A stretch of DNA of 61,069 nucleotides, taken from NCBI GenBank assembly GCA_022826685.1, contig JAJDUL010000003.1, positions 1 through 61,069 on the forward strand. Reading direction: 5' to 3'. Below the pieces are notes generated by a model. That model was not told the origin of the DNA and searched no databases. It saw only the letters and a program-made list of their open reading frames with translations. Position 1 is the first letter of the stretch; every line of letters begins with the position of its first letter. Origin of the DNA: Gemmatimonadota bacterium. Its GTDB lineage: Bacteria; Gemmatimonadota; Gemmatimonadetes; Palauibacterales; Palauibacteraceae. This document shows positions 8,618 to 21,162 of the stretch, in pieces. Made by a program: the position numbers and the translations under genes.

Positions 8618-10395
8618 TTGCGCGACGCCGGCTGCGGGCAGGTCGAGGCCTCGTGGTCCGGACGCGAAGTCCGGGTCATCGGATGGGTACACCGCCGTCG
8701 CGACCTCGGAGGACTCTTCTTCGTCGACCTGCGCGACCGGACCGGTCTGCTCCAGCTGTCATTCGGCCCGGAGTGGTCGGACGCCGCCGGCCTCGAGCTT
8801 GTGGCGGAGCTGAATCCGGAGGACGTCGTGCAGGCGACGGGCGTCGTCGCGCCGCGCCCCGAGCCGAACCCGGAGATGCTCACGGGCGAGATCGAGATCC
8901 GCGTGTCGAGTCTTCGGCGGGTCTCCGTCTCCGACCCGCTCCCGATCCTCGTCTATCAACCCCCGGACGAAGAGCTGCCCTCGGAGGAGCTTCGCCTCCG
9001 CCACCGGATCCTCGACCTGCGCCGTCCCGAGATGCAGCGCAACCTGAGGCTGCGGCACGTGGCGACGAACGCGGTGCGCGCCTCGCTCACCGAACAGGGA
9101 TTCATCGAGATCGAGACCCCGCTCCTCACGCGGCAGACGCCGGAGGGGGCACGGGACTACCTCGTCCCCAGCCGGGTGCACCAGGGCCGGTTCTTCGCCC
9201 TCCCGCAGTCGCCCCAGCTCTACAAGCAGCTTCTGATGTGCGGCGGCTTCGACCGGTATTTCCAGATCGCGAAGTGTCTCCGGGACGAGGATTTGCGGGC
9301 GGACCGCCAGCCGGAGTTCACGCAGATCGACGTGGAGATGGCGTTCGTCGAGCAGGACGATGTCTTCCGTGCCGCGGAGAAGATGTTCGCGCGCATCTGG
9401 CGGGACGGGCTCGGGCGGGACCTCTCCATCCCCTTCAGGCGTTTGCCCCACGCCGAGGCGATGGAGCGCTACGGCACGGACAAGCCGGACCTCCGCATCC
9501 CGTGGGAGATACGGGATTTCACGGACGCGCTCACCGGCATCGGCTTCGGCATCTTCGACGGCGCCGTGCGCGCCGGAGGACGCGTCCGGGGGCTCGTCCT
9601 TCCGGGCGGCGGAGCGCTCTCCCGCTCGCGGATCGCCCACTACGACAAGCTCGCGCAGGAGGCCGGCGCGAAGGGCGCCCTGTGGCTGAAGCGCACCGCG
9701 GACGGCTGGTCCGGTCCGCCCGCGAAGCTCGTCGGCGAGGAGGTCGCGGATATGCTCGAAGCGGAGTTCGGGGTGGGGGAGGGCGATCTCGTCTTCTTCG
9801 TCGCCGGCCTCGACGCGGAGAGTTCGCCGGCGCTCGACCGGCTGCGGCGCGCGGCGGCCCGGGAACTCGGCGCCGTGGACGAAAACGGGGAAGCGTGGCT
9901 CTGGATCACGGAGTTCCCCCTCTACCACCGGGATTCCGACACCGGCCTTCCCGTTCCGGCCCAGCACGCCTTCACGATGCCGGCGGACCCCGATCCCGAG
10001 CGTCTGCGCGAAGATCCGCTCTCCGTGAACGCGGTCGCGTACGACATCGTCTACAACGGCATCGAGTTCGCCAGCGGGAGCATCCGGTGTCACCTCCCCG
10101 AGGTGCAGCGCGTCATCCTCGAGGCGACGGGCCTCACGCCCGAGGAGGTCGAGGCACGCTTCGGTTTCCTGCTGGAGGCGTTCCGCTACGGCGTCCCGCC
10201 GCACGGAGGGTTCGCGGTCGGCATGGACCGCGTCGTGGCCGAGATGGTCGGCTGCGCGTCGATCCGGGACGTCATCGCGTTCCCGAAGACCGCCGCGGCG
10301 CGCGGCCTGCTCGAGCGGTCGCCATCGTCCGTGACTCCGGCTGAACTCGAGGAACTCGGGATCTCGGTGACGGGAGGGACCGGAAGGAGCGGAAC

Positions 10396-10399
<4 letters not shown>
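8618..10399 (+). CDS. aspS: Aspartyl-tRNA synthetase
   Basis: A class II synthetase charging tRNA-Asp (or tRNA-Asp/Asn if non-discriminating). An N-terminal OB-fold anticodon-binding domain carries G-W-V-H-R-R-R-D-L-G-G. Class II motif 2 (F-Q-I-A-K-C-L-R-D-E-D-L-R-A-D-R-Q-P-E-F) follows. The bacterial GAD insertion domain comes next, and the protein ends with motif 3 (G-F-A-V-G-M-D-R). The TTG at 8618 places G-W-V at residue 22, as in well-known bacterial AspRS N-termini. The frame stays open upstream to a GTG at 8432, but that would overlap rlmN and read through the repeat array. The stop overlaps the phoH start (TTGA). The start is the only uncertain part. Confidence 0.93.
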
Positions 10400-11363
<964 letters not shown>

Positions 11364-11367
<4 letters not shown>

Positions 11368-13844
11368 GTTTCCTGGGTCGCGTCCGAGACTACCTCCGTC
11401 CCGTGAACCGGCCGCCGGCCGGCGGCCGCCGGGACGCGTGGGTCCACCACGGATTCCGGGCCGGGATGGTCGCCGTCATCGCCCTCGCCGTCCCCCTGAT
11501 GTTCCCGCAGCTCACGCCGAGCGGGTTCGACGGCATCGACCCCGGCAGCGTCGCCCGGCAGACGATCAACGCCGATTTCGATTTCGACGTGCCCAAGGAC
11601 CCCGACCGCCTCCGGGAGGAGCAGGACGAGGCGGAGGCCGGCGTGACGCCGAGGCTGCGTTTCGAACCCGCGCGCGCGGACAGCAGCATCGAGCGCGTGA
11701 ACGCCTTCATCGCCCGGCTCGATTCCATCATCCCGGCCGCGGAGGCGCGAGTCTCGGAGGAAGGACTCCCGGCGGCGGCCGGCGCCGCGGTCGTCCGGGA
11801 CGAGGTCCGACGGGTCGCGGGGGGGATCGGGATCGACCTCTCGGCCGAAGCGGTGATCGACTCGCTCCAGGTCGACTATCTCCTCGACGAGGCGTCGCGC
11901 GCCGAGTTGCGCGACGAACTGGCGACGGCCTTCGAGGGACTGCGCGAGGGCGTGATCCGCGGGAGCGAACTCGCGGACATCAGCGCCGCGAACGTCGTCG
12001 CGCGCGAGGGGCCAACCGGCGACGACCGCGTGCGCGCCGTCGCGGATCTCGTCCGGCTCGACGACTTCACGCGGGCGGCCCGGGAGGGGGTGGGAGACCA
12101 GCTGCCGCCCGGAGGCGCGGCGCTCTTCCAGCAACTCCTCCTCATGGCGCAGCCGACGCTGCGGATCGACCAGGACGCGACCCGGCAGGCGCGGGAGCAG
12201 GCCCGGGCCGCGATCCCCCAGGTCGAGGGCTTCGTGCTCGAGGGAGAGCGCATCATCACCGAAAATACGGTGGTGACGGAGGAGGAATACCGCCGACTCC
12301 TCGCCTACCAGGCACAGATCCTGGAGCGGGGGGGGACGCGCACGACATCGGACTTCCTCCGCAACCTGGGCATGATCCTTCTCGTCGTGAGCATGCTCGG
12401 GATTCTCGTCTTCGCGACCTTCCGCTTCCGCCGCGACGTCTACGAGGATCTCCCCAGCTTCACCGTGTTGCTCGGGCTCGTCGTCATCGTGATGGCGTCG
12501 GCCGGCGCGGTGGCCGCCGCCCAGGGTTCGCCCGCGCTCGTGCCGATCGCGTTGGCCGGCTTCCTCGCCGCGGCGCTGTTCGACAGCCTCCTGGGCCTCG
12601 TCGTCGTCTCGACGATCGCGGGGATCCTGATGGGCCAGCCGTACTTCGCGGGACTCGCGCCCCCCATGGTCACCGTGGCGGGCGGGGTCACGGCGGCTTT
12701 CGCGGTACACACGATCCGCACGCGTTCGCAGAGCTGGGTCCTCGTCGCGCTGATTACCGCGGCGTACGTGGGGGCCGGCCTCCTGCTCGTCCTCACGGGC
12801 CACTACGCGCTGGGCGAGATGGGAACGACCGCGGCGCTCGGATTCCTCAACGCCACCGTGTGCACGGGACTCGGCGTCGGGATCGGCCTCCCGCTGCTCG
12901 AGGCCTTCACGGGACGGACGACGGAGGCGTCGCTGCTCGAACTCTCCGACATGAACCGGCCGCTCGTGAGGCGGCTGGCGCGCGAGGCGCCCGGCACGTA
13001 CGCCCATTCGATCAACGTGGCGAACCTCGTCGAGGCCGCGTGCGAGGCGATCGGGGCCGATTCCCTGCAGGGCCGCGTGGGGGTCTACTATCACGACATC
13101 GGAAAGCTCGAGCGTCCGCAGTATTTCATCGAGAACCAGCCGCGGGGGCTGAACCCGCACGACCGTCTCACGCCGTGGCAGAGCGCCGAGATCCTGCGCG
13201 ACCACGTGCGCCACGGGCTCGCCATGGCGGAGGAAGCGCGTCTGCCCGAGGTCGTGAAGGACTTCATTCGGGAGCACCACGGGACGCAGCTCATCCGCTA
13301 CTTCCTCGAGAAGGCGCGCTCCCGCGAGGGCGTTGCGGAGGTGGACCCGAGCGATTTCGCCTACCCCGGCCCGAAGCCGCAGAGCAGGGAAACCGGCGTG
13401 GCGATGCTGGCGGATGCGGTGGAAGCGGCGTCGCGCGTCCTCTCGAACCCGAGCCCCGAGCGCATCCGGGCCCTGATCGACCGGCTCGTGCAGGACCGGA
13501 TCGACTACGGCGAACTCGACGACTGCCCGCTCACGTACCGCGACCTCCGCATCGTCAAGCGGGAGTTCGCGCACGTCCTCACGGGGCTCTATCACCACCG
13601 CATCGACTATCCGCAACCGGCGGCGCCCGGCGAGACGTCCGGCGATGCGGGTGAGACGCAGGCCGGGGAGGAGGCGGACACGAGCGGCGTGGAGGAGGCG
13701 GCGACCGCGGGGGCGGAGGGCGCGTCGGCGCCGATCGACCTCGAGCAGGCCGCGCAGGGCGACACCGGCCCCATCCCCGCCCTGGACTCGCTCCCGGAGC
13801 CGGCCGAGGAGCCGGAAGGAGTCGCCAGCGGGCGGACGGATTGA
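11364..13844 (+). CDS. pgpH: 7TM-HD family cyclic-di-AMP phosphodiesterase PgpH-like
   Basis: An 826-residue membrane protein. After one N-terminal transmembrane helix (about 32-52) there is a large extracytoplasmic 7TMR-HDED-type domain (about 60-320), then a multi-helix membrane block (about 330-520). The cytoplasmic HD domain includes Y-A-H-S-I-N-V near 547, Y-Y-H-D-I-G-K near 575 and R-E-H-H-G-T near 635. PgpH homologues hydrolyse c-di-AMP to pApA. The last ~70 residues are an acidic Ala/Glu/Thr-rich tail with no homology expected. The TTG start overlaps the phoH stop. No diadenylate cyclase gene lies in the window, so the substrate is assigned by family only. Confidence 0.88.
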
Positions 13845-14353
13845 CCGACTCCGTGCCGCCCACGATCCGCATCGACTTCCCCTCCGGCGAGCAGGCCGCG
13901 TGGCGGGGTCCCTCCGAGTCGGAGTTGAAGGCGGCCGCGCTGGCGGCCCTCGGCACGGGGAGCGCAGGGCCGGCCGGGGAGGCCGACGCTGGCGCGGGCG
14001 GCACTCCGGGCGATGCCGCCGAGCTTTCCGTCACCTTTCTCCCGGCGGAATCCATGCGCGCGCTGAACCGGGACTACCACGAGGTCGACGACCTCACCGA
14101 CGTGCTCGCGTTCGGGCTCGGCGAGGATCCGCTCGTCGGCGACATCTACATCTCCCCGGACGCCGCCGAGGCCTCGGCGCGCGAATTGGGGCTCGATCCG
14201 GGCGAGGAGATCCTGCGCCTCGTCATCCACGGCATCCTTCATCTGCTCGGACACGATCATCCGGAAGGCGAGGCGCGCTACGCCTCTCCGATGTTCGAAC
14301 TCCAGGAACGGCTGCTGGCGCGCCTGCTGGCCGAGTTCCGTGGCCGCGCGTAG
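13841..14353 (+). CDS. ybeY: Endoribonuclease YbeY (rRNA maturation factor)
   Basis: A 170-residue metalloprotein with the family signature H-G-I-L-H-L-L-G-H-D-H near residue 127, whose three His bind zinc. The conserved M-R-A-L-N-R-D-Y-H-E and T-D-V-L-A-F motifs precede it. It acts in 16S rRNA 3'-end maturation and ribosome quality control. The N-terminus carries an Ala/Gly-rich insertion at about 25-55 that is not typical. The start TTG 13841 overlaps the pgpH stop (TTGA). This is the last gene of the overlapped block; mgtE follows 80 nt later. Confidence 0.93.
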   Translation: MTDSVPPTIRIDFPSGEQAAWRGPSESELKAAALAALGTGSAGPAGEADAGAGGTPGDAAELSVTFLPAESMRALNRDYHEVDDLTDVLAFGLGEDPLVGDIYISPDAAEASARELGLDPGEEILRLVIHGILHLLGHDHPEGEARYASPMFELQERLLARLLAEFRGRA

Positions 14354-14432
14354 CATTCCCCGTCTTCCGAGGTCTTCTCGAAGGCCCTGATCCACGAACC
14401 GCCTGCCTCCGCGGGCCGGCTCCCGAGCGAGC

Positions 14433-15794
14433 ATGCACGAGAATCCGGAAGAGCAGCGCCGGCTCCTGATCGAGGAGATCCGCGTCCGCCTCGAGGCGGG
14501 CGACATGGACGCGCTCTTCGCGTTCGTCGAACCGCTGCATCCGAGCGACATGGCGGACGTGCTCGAGCACGTCGAGGAGGCCGAGCGCATGGCCCTCCTC
14601 GAACTCATCCCGGCCGCCCTCGCCTCGGACGCCCTCGCCGAGATGGAGGAGGAGGAGAGGCCGGGCGAACTGCTCGCGAGCATGGAGCCGGAGCGGATCG
14701 CCGAGATCGTCGAGGAACTCGCGGACGACGACGCGGCCGACCTCATCGGCGAACTCGACCCGGAGGAGCAGGCCCGCGTCTTCGAGTCGGTGCCGGACGA
14801 GGAAGAGCAGGAGATCCGGCAACTGCTCGAGTATCCGGAGGAGTCCGCGGGCGGGATCATGACCCGCGAGCTGTGCGCCGTGGATTCCGGGACGACGGCG
14901 GCCGCGGCGATCGAGGAGCTTCGGGCCCAGGCGGAGGAGACCGAGGATCTCTATACCGTGTTCGTCGTCGGGCGGGGGGGGCGGCTGCGCGGCGTCGTCA
15001 CGCTCCCCAACCTCGTGCTCGCGTCGCCGGATACGCGCATCTCCGACCTGCTCGAGGAGCCTCCGGCCGTGGTTTCGGTGGATCTCGACCAGGAGGAAGT
15101 GGGGAGGATCCTGTCCCGCTACAACCTCGCCGCGATCGGGGTCGTCGACGACGAGGATCGGCTCGTCGGACAGATCACATTCGACGACGTGATCGATGTC
15201 GTCGAGGCGGAGGTCACCGAGGACATCCTGCGCTTCGCCGCGGTGTCGGACGAGGAGCAGTTGCGCGGGACGACGGTCGGTGCGATCCAGAGCCGGCTGC
15301 CGTGGCTCGCGGTGAACGCGCTCACCCTGGCGGTCGCCGCGGTCGCCGTGTGGCTGTACCGGGGGACGATCGAACAGCTCGCGATCCTCGCGGCCGTGAT
15401 GCCGGTGATCGCCGGGCTCGGCGGCAACGCGGGAACGCAGGCGCTCGCGGTCACGATCCGTCGCATCGCGCTCGCCGACGAACTGCCGGGAGAGCGCTGG
15501 TCCGCCGTCGTCAAGGAGCTCGTCGTGGGCCTGGTGAACGGGGTCGCGATCGGGCTGCTCGTGGCGCTCGTCTCGCTGCTGCTCCCGAATACCGGGGCCA
15601 TCTTCGGACTCGTCGTGATGATCGCCACGTGGGCGAACCTCGCCGTGGCCTCCGCGCTCGGTGCGTTCTTCCCGATCCTGCTCGAGCGGTTCGGCGCGGA
15701 CCCCGCGGTCGCTTCGTCGGTCTTCGTCACGACCTTCACGGACCTGATCGGGTTCGTTCTGCTGCTCGGGCTCGCGACCCGGTTCCTCCTGTGA
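14433..15794 (+). CDS. mgtE: Magnesium transporter MgtE
   Basis: A 453-residue Mg2+ channel/transporter. The cytoplasmic MgtE_N superhelix (about 20-125) is very acidic. A CBS-domain pair (about 130-255, beginning E-E-S-A-G-G-I-M-T) follows, then a connecting helix and a five-helix transmembrane domain from about 285. That domain carries the pore motif P-V-I-A-G-L-G-G-N-A-G-T-Q. Intracellular Mg2+ bound between MgtE_N and CBS closes the pore in studied homologues. Length matches the family. ATG 14433 is the only sensible start. The gene is probably in the same transcript as ybeY or driven from the 80-nt gap. Confidence 0.95.
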   Translation: MHENPEEQRRLLIEEIRVRLEAGDMDALFAFVEPLHPSDMADVLEHVEEAERMALLELIPAALASDALAEMEEEERPGELLASMEPERIAEIVEELADDDAADLIGELDPEEQARVFESVPDEEEQEIRQLLEYPEESAGGIMTRELCAVDSGTTAAAAIEELRAQAEETEDLYTVFVVGRGGRLRGVVTLPNLVLASPDTRISDLLEEPPAVVSVDLDQEEVGRILSRYNLAAIGVVDDEDRLVGQITFDDVIDVVEAEVTEDILRFAAVSDEEQLRGTTVGAIQSRLPWLAVNALTLAVAAVAVWLYRGTIEQLAILAAVMPVIAGLGGNAGTQALAVTIRRIALADELPGERWSAVVKELVVGLVNGVAIGLLVALVSLLLPNTGAIFGLVVMIATWANLAVASALGAFFPILLERFGADPAVASSVFVTTFTDLIGFVLLLGLATRFLL

Positions 15795-15827
15795 GGGCGG
15801 GGGAGCTGTGAGGGCGGGGGACGCAGG

Positions 15828-16791
<964 letters not shown>

Positions 16792-16817
<26 letters not shown>

Positions 16818-17628
16818 CGACGAGTCCCGTCCCCGCGAAGAAGCCCGTGGCGGACGCGTTCAGCCCCGCGCCGGCGCGGACGTCCCACTGAAGATCGTCG
16901 CTGAAGCTCCAGGTGAAGCCGCCGTTCGCGTAGTGTTCCGCGCGGGTCCCATCCGGTTCCGCGTGGAAGAAGGCGAACCACTCGGCATAGAACCCGGCCC
17001 GCGCGCCCACGGAGAACCCGGCCACGGCCGACTGCGCCCACTCGGCGTATTCCTCCTCGCCGCCGCGAGACCCCGTCACGGCCCGATTCATCTGCGTGCT
17101 GCCCGCCAGCGTGACGTCCTCCGTGACGTCCCATCCGTAGATGACGTTCACGCCCGGCAGCGTGCGGCCGCTGGTGAAGGCTTCGCTCCCCGTGGGGACC
17201 GTCATCTGAGGCAGGATCGCCAGCGCCGGCCGCAGCCCCTCCTGCCCGGCCAGGGCCAGCTTGATCCCCAGGTAGACGTCTTCCATTCCCGTCTCGGTGA
17301 AGCTGCGCCCGTCCGCCCCGGCGCCCACGGACACGGGGCTGAGGCCGAGCCGGAGCTCCACCGCCTCGGACAGCACCCCAACCCGCAGCAGCGCCTCGCC
17401 GATGGAGTGCGTCCACGTCTTGCCGTCGTCGCCGCCCTCAGGCCGGTCGTACTCGTACGTGTAGCCGAACTCGAGCTGGAACACGCCGCGACCCACCGTC
17501 GCGGCCGCCTCGGTGAAGTCCGGACGGTCCGCCACGAGCGGTCCCCGCTGCGCGTGCGCGGGCCCCGCCGCCATCGCGAAGATCGAGCCGACAGCGAGGG
17601 CAGGGACGTTCCATCGTCTGCGGTTCAT
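16792..17628 (-). CDS. Outer-membrane transporter-like protein (phenol MetA-deg-type barrel)
   Basis: A 278-residue secreted protein. The signal peptide is MNRRRWN followed by a hydrophobic stretch and A-H-A-Q, with cleavage near residue 26. The mature part starts R-P-D-F-T-E and has alternating aromatic strands (FQLEFGYTYEYD and repeats), as in the outer-membrane barrel family related to MetA of phenol-degradation clusters. ATG 17628 was chosen because a G-rich site (AGAGGGCAGC) sits before it and the signal peptide begins there. The frame also opens earlier at 17694. Function in this genome is unknown; a small hydrophobic-solute channel is the family-level guess. Confidence 0.7.
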
Positions 17629-17756
17629 GCTGCCCTCTCCGAGGTGCTGGCGATGGTGTTCGTGATCGCACGCGTTTCCCGCGGGAACGGTCATTCCCTA
17701 CCTTGGAGGCCAGAGACGCGGGCGGCACTGTTGAGCGGGACGATACAGGACGGGGC

Positions 17757-19424
17757 ATGAGCAAGCACGGCGCGCTGAGCGATCAACTCGAGCTGTGGGA
17801 GGCGGTATTCCGCCAGGCGCCGCAGCGCGACGACACCAGCTTCCGGAGCATCTCCGGGCGGGAGATCAAGCCGCTCTACACCCCTCTCGATGCCGGCGAC
17901 ACCGGTCCGGGGGGATACCTGGACCGGCTCGGCACGCCGGGCGAGTTTCCGTTCACGCGCGGCCCGTACCATTCGATGTACCGGACGAAGCTGTGGACGA
18001 TGCGGCTCTTCTCCGGCTTCGCCACCGCGCACGAGACGAACGAGCGCTACAAGTACCTCCTCCGGCGCGGACAGACCGGGCTTTCCGTCGCCTTCGACTT
18101 CCCCACCCTCATGGGGTACGACTCCGACGACCGCCGCTCCGAAGGGGAAGTGGGGAAGTGCGGGGTCGCGATCTCGAGCCTCGCCGACATGGAGACGCTC
18201 TTCGACGGGATCCCGCTCGACAAGGTCTCCGTGTCGATGACGATCAACGGGCCCGCGCTCATGCTGTACGCCTTTCTCCTCGTGACGGCGGAGAACCAGG
18301 GCGTGCCGCTCGACCGGGTCCGCGGGACGATCCAGAACGACATCCTCAAGGAATACCAGGCCCAGCACGCGTGGATCTTCCCGCCCGAGCCCGCGCTCAA
18401 GATCATCGCCGACATCTTCGAGTGGTCGGCCGACGCAGCGCCGCGCTTCAACACGATCTCGATCTCCGGCTACCACATCCGGGAGGCGGGGGCGACCGCC
18501 GCGCAGGAACTCGCCTACACGCTCAAGAACGGCTTCACCTACGTGGAGCGGGGGATCGAACGCGGGCTCGACGTGGACAGCTTCGCGCCGCGGCTCTCCT
18601 TCTTCTGGGACGTGCACAACGACTTTTTCGAGGAGATCGCGAAGTTCCGGGCGGGCCGCCGCATCTGGGCCCGGCACATGCGCGACGTGTACGGGGCCCG
18701 GGATCCCCGGAGCCTGAGACTGCGGACGCACGCGCAGACGGCCGGCGTCTCCCTCACCGCGCAGCAGCCGCACAACAACATCGTGCGCGTCGCGTACCAG
18801 GCGATGGCGGCGGCGCTCGGCGGCACGCAGTCGCTGCACACGAACGCGATGGACGAGACGCTCGCGCTCCCCACGGAGGAGGCGGCGAAGATCGCCCTCC
18901 GCACGCAGCAGATCCTCGCCTACGAGACCGGCGTCCCCAACACGATCGATCCCCTCGCGGGTTCCTACTACGTCGAGTCGCTCACGGACGAACTCGAGGC
19001 GGAGGCCGAGGAGATCTTCCGCGAGATCGACGACATCGGCGGGGTCGTGTACGGGATCGAGTCCGGCTACTTCCAGGCGCAAATCGCGGCTTCCGCGAGC
19101 CGGTTCCAGGATGAGGTGGAGAAGGGGACGCAGACGATCGTGGGCGTGAACCGGTTCGAGGATGCGGAGGAGCCCCCGATCGAGATTCTGAGGATCGGGG
19201 AGGAGGCGGCCGCGAAGCAGGAGGCCCGGCTGGCGGATCTCCGCGCGCGCCGCGATTCCGGCGCCGTGGAGCGCGCGCTCGAGACGCTGGGGCGTGCCGC
19301 GCGCGAGGAGGAGAACCTGCTGCCGCCCCTGCTCGACGCGGTGCGGGCCTACGCGACGCTTGGCGAGATCCGGATCGTGCTCGAGAAGGTGTACGGACGC
19401 TTCAAGGAGCCCGTGGCCTTCTAG
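17757..19424 (+). CDS. Acyl-CoA mutase large subunit (isobutyryl-CoA mutase-like)
   Basis: A 555-residue B12-dependent acyl-CoA mutase catalytic subunit, with a TIM barrel and linker but no C-terminal cobalamin-binding domain. The small subunit must come from outside the window. The blocks R-G-P-Y-H-S-M-Y, F-D-F-P-T-L-M-G-Y-D-S-D, I-S-I-S-G-Y-H-I-R-E-A-G and L-H-T-N-A-M-D-E are typical. Two specificity positions differ from methylmalonyl-CoA mutase: F85 (in R-L-F-S-G-F) replaces its active-site Tyr, and Q203 (in Y-Q-A-Q-H) replaces its carboxylate-binding Arg. F/Q is the pair described for isobutyryl-CoA mutase. ATG 17757 follows a G-rich site. The gene belongs with meaB nearby. Confidence 0.88.
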   Translation: MSKHGALSDQLELWEAVFRQAPQRDDTSFRSISGREIKPLYTPLDAGDTGPGGYLDRLGTPGEFPFTRGPYHSMYRTKLWTMRLFSGFATAHETNERYKYLLRRGQTGLSVAFDFPTLMGYDSDDRRSEGEVGKCGVAISSLADMETLFDGIPLDKVSVSMTINGPALMLYAFLLVTAENQGVPLDRVRGTIQNDILKEYQAQHAWIFPPEPALKIIADIFEWSADAAPRFNTISISGYHIREAGATAAQELAYTLKNGFTYVERGIERGLDVDSFAPRLSFFWDVHNDFFEEIAKFRAGRRIWARHMRDVYGARDPRSLRLRTHAQTAGVSLTAQQPHNNIVRVAYQAMAAALGGTQSLHTNAMDETLALPTEEAAKIALRTQQILAYETGVPNTIDPLAGSYYVESLTDELEAEAEEIFREIDDIGGVVYGIESGYFQAQIAASASRFQDEVEKGTQTIVGVNRFEDAEEPPIEILRIGEEAAAKQEARLADLRARRDSGAVERALETLGRAAREEENLLPPLLDAVRAYATLGEIRIVLEKVYGRFKEPVAF

Positions 19425-19445
19425 CCGCCGCTCTCCCGCCCTCCG

Positions 19446-20447
19446 ATGCCGAAGCGACGAGACCCCGCCGCCGGGACCTCCGACGAAACCTTCTTCGGGC
19501 TATCCGCGCTGCACGGGGGGCCGCCCCGGGTGCCGGGAAGGGGCGACCTCGACTTCTCTCGGGCGGTGCTCGACCAGCTGTACCGCTACCGGCTGAAGCG
19601 CGAAGCCATCGCCTATCCGCTGTGGCTCGTGACGGGTGTCTTCGGCGGCCATCGCTTCTATCTCGACCGTCCCGGAACGGGCCTCCTCATGTTCTTCACC
19701 ATCGGAGGCGCGGGGCTGTGGTGGCTCGCGGACGTTCTGCTGATCCCGCGAATGGTGCGAAAGTTCAACGAGGACCAGGCACGGCGGCAGTTCCTGGGTC
19801 AGCCGCCCCGCCAGCTCGCCTTCATGCCGGCCAAGGGGGAGACGCTCCCGCCGGAGCCGTACTGGGCCGCCAAGCGGCGGACGCGCGTCCGCCTGGTGGC
19901 CGACGCCGTCGTGATGATGCTCGCGGCCGGGTCGATGGGCGCCTTCGCGAGCGGGACCGGCGTCTACGAGCCGATCATCGCCGTGCTCGCGCTCATCGCG
20001 ATCACGCTGCTGGGGACGCGCTGGGATGCGCTCTCCGGACTGCCCGTGCTGCGGGGGTTCGACCGCTGGGCGCACCGACTGCGACTTTTCTACTACACGA
20101 ACGATCCCGGCGGGGCCGTGTCGCTCGCCTTCCGACAGGTGCTTGCGCTGTTCGCCCTGTTTCGCCGCCGCCGGCGTGCCGAGGCCAGGCTCTATCTGCA
20201 ACTCGGCGCCTGGTTCACGATCATCTTCACCGTCTTCGACCTCATCGAAGCCGGCATCGGCGGGCCCGGGGGCTTCAACCCCGGTTCCCTGATGCTGGAC
20301 TACGTCCAGACTTTCTTCGCGACCTACGCCTTCGCGGCTCCGATCGGGGCCGTCCTCAACAAACACATCCTCCTGCAGCGCAGCGACCGCGTAATTTGGG
20401 TGCTCAGCGGCGTCGCCGTACTGTTCATCGCAACGAGTCTCTTCTGA
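19446..20447 (+). CDS. TM2-domain membrane protein
   Basis: A 333-residue integral membrane protein. Near residues 55-105 it has a TM2 domain: two helices joined by a short G-G-H-R-F-Y-L-D-R turn, ending with a D-V-L-L-I-P-R segment. A charged region with pairs of Arg/Lys separates this from four further predicted helices (about 150-200, 255-280, 295-315 and 318-333). The family is broad and its function is undefined. It follows the mutase gene by 21 nt and precedes a secreted barrel by 15 nt, so the three may form one transcript without an obvious functional link. Confidence 0.75.
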   Translation: MPKRRDPAAGTSDETFFGLSALHGGPPRVPGRGDLDFSRAVLDQLYRYRLKREAIAYPLWLVTGVFGGHRFYLDRPGTGLLMFFTIGGAGLWWLADVLLIPRMVRKFNEDQARRQFLGQPPRQLAFMPAKGETLPPEPYWAAKRRTRVRLVADAVVMMLAAGSMGAFASGTGVYEPIIAVLALIAITLLGTRWDALSGLPVLRGFDRWAHRLRLFYYTNDPGGAVSLAFRQVLALFALFRRRRRAEARLYLQLGAWFTIIFTVFDLIEAGIGGPGGFNPGSLMLDYVQTFFATYAFAAPIGAVLNKHILLQRSDRVIWVLSGVAVLFIATSLF

Positions 20448-20462
20448 AAGGTCGGTTTCCGC

Positions 20463-21116
20463 ATGCGCAGAATCGTCGCCTCGCTCCTTCCCCTGCTGGT
20501 CGCCGCCCCGCTGATGGCACAGACGACGCTCGGAATTCGTGGCGGGCTCAGCCGGGCCACCGTCTCGGACGTGGAGGGATCGCCGGACCAGGACCCTCGG
20601 CAGGGTGTGGTCGCGGGGGTCGACCTCGCGTTTCCGCTCGCAAGCACGGTCGAGCTTCGGATCGGGGGAGCGTATGCCCAGAAGGGTACGAGCTCTTCCG
20701 TGGACCTCGCGTCGGAAGGCTTCGCCGGCGTCGGGACGGCCACCGTCGAGGCGGACTGGGTGCAGGCGTCGGCGCTGGCGCGCATCGGGACGCCGCGAGA
20801 CGGCGGGATGTCCATCGGCCTGTTGCTGGGCCCGTGGGCAGCCTCTCTCCTTTCCTGCGACGCGAGCCTCAGTGTGGATGGTGGCGAACAGGGATCGGTG
20901 AGCCAATCGGCATCGTGCGACGATGCGACGAAATCGATCGACTACGGCATCGCGGCCGGCGCCGGTCTGGAGATGGCGGTTTCCGGCGGTCTGCGGCTGG
21001 GTGTCGACCTGATCTACTCTCTGGGACTCGTGAACATCGACGATACGTCAATGGAGGACATCAAGACCCGGCACCTGGCGCTTCAGGCCGGCATCGTGAT
21101 CCCGTTCGGAGGCTGA
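20463..21116 (+). CDS. PorT-like outer-membrane beta-barrel protein, paralogue 1
   Basis: A 217-residue secreted protein with signal peptide MRRIVASLLPLLVAAPLMAQ. The mature chain begins T-T-L-G-I-R-G-G-L, typical of the outer-membrane beta-barrel (PorT-like) family. Alternating strands run to a final A-G-I-V-I-P-F-G-G. Two homologues lie at 37453-38157 and 40284-41051 with the same landmarks: G-V-D, A-Q-K-G, L-G-V-D-L-I-Y near the C-terminus and I-D-D. Two Cys (about 137 and 157) are shared in position. The function of this group is unknown; no transporter partners are encoded beside it. Confidence 0.75.
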   Translation: MRRIVASLLPLLVAAPLMAQTTLGIRGGLSRATVSDVEGSPDQDPRQGVVAGVDLAFPLASTVELRIGGAYAQKGTSSSVDLASEGFAGVGTATVEADWVQASALARIGTPRDGGMSIGLLLGPWAASLLSCDASLSVDGGEQGSVSQSASCDDATKSIDYGIAAGAGLEMAVSGGLRLGVDLIYSLGLVNIDDTSMEDIKTRHLALQAGIVIPFGG

Positions 21117-21162
21117 CGGAGACGCCCCCGCCGTAACCCGCCGGAGCTTTCCCCGCGCGCGT

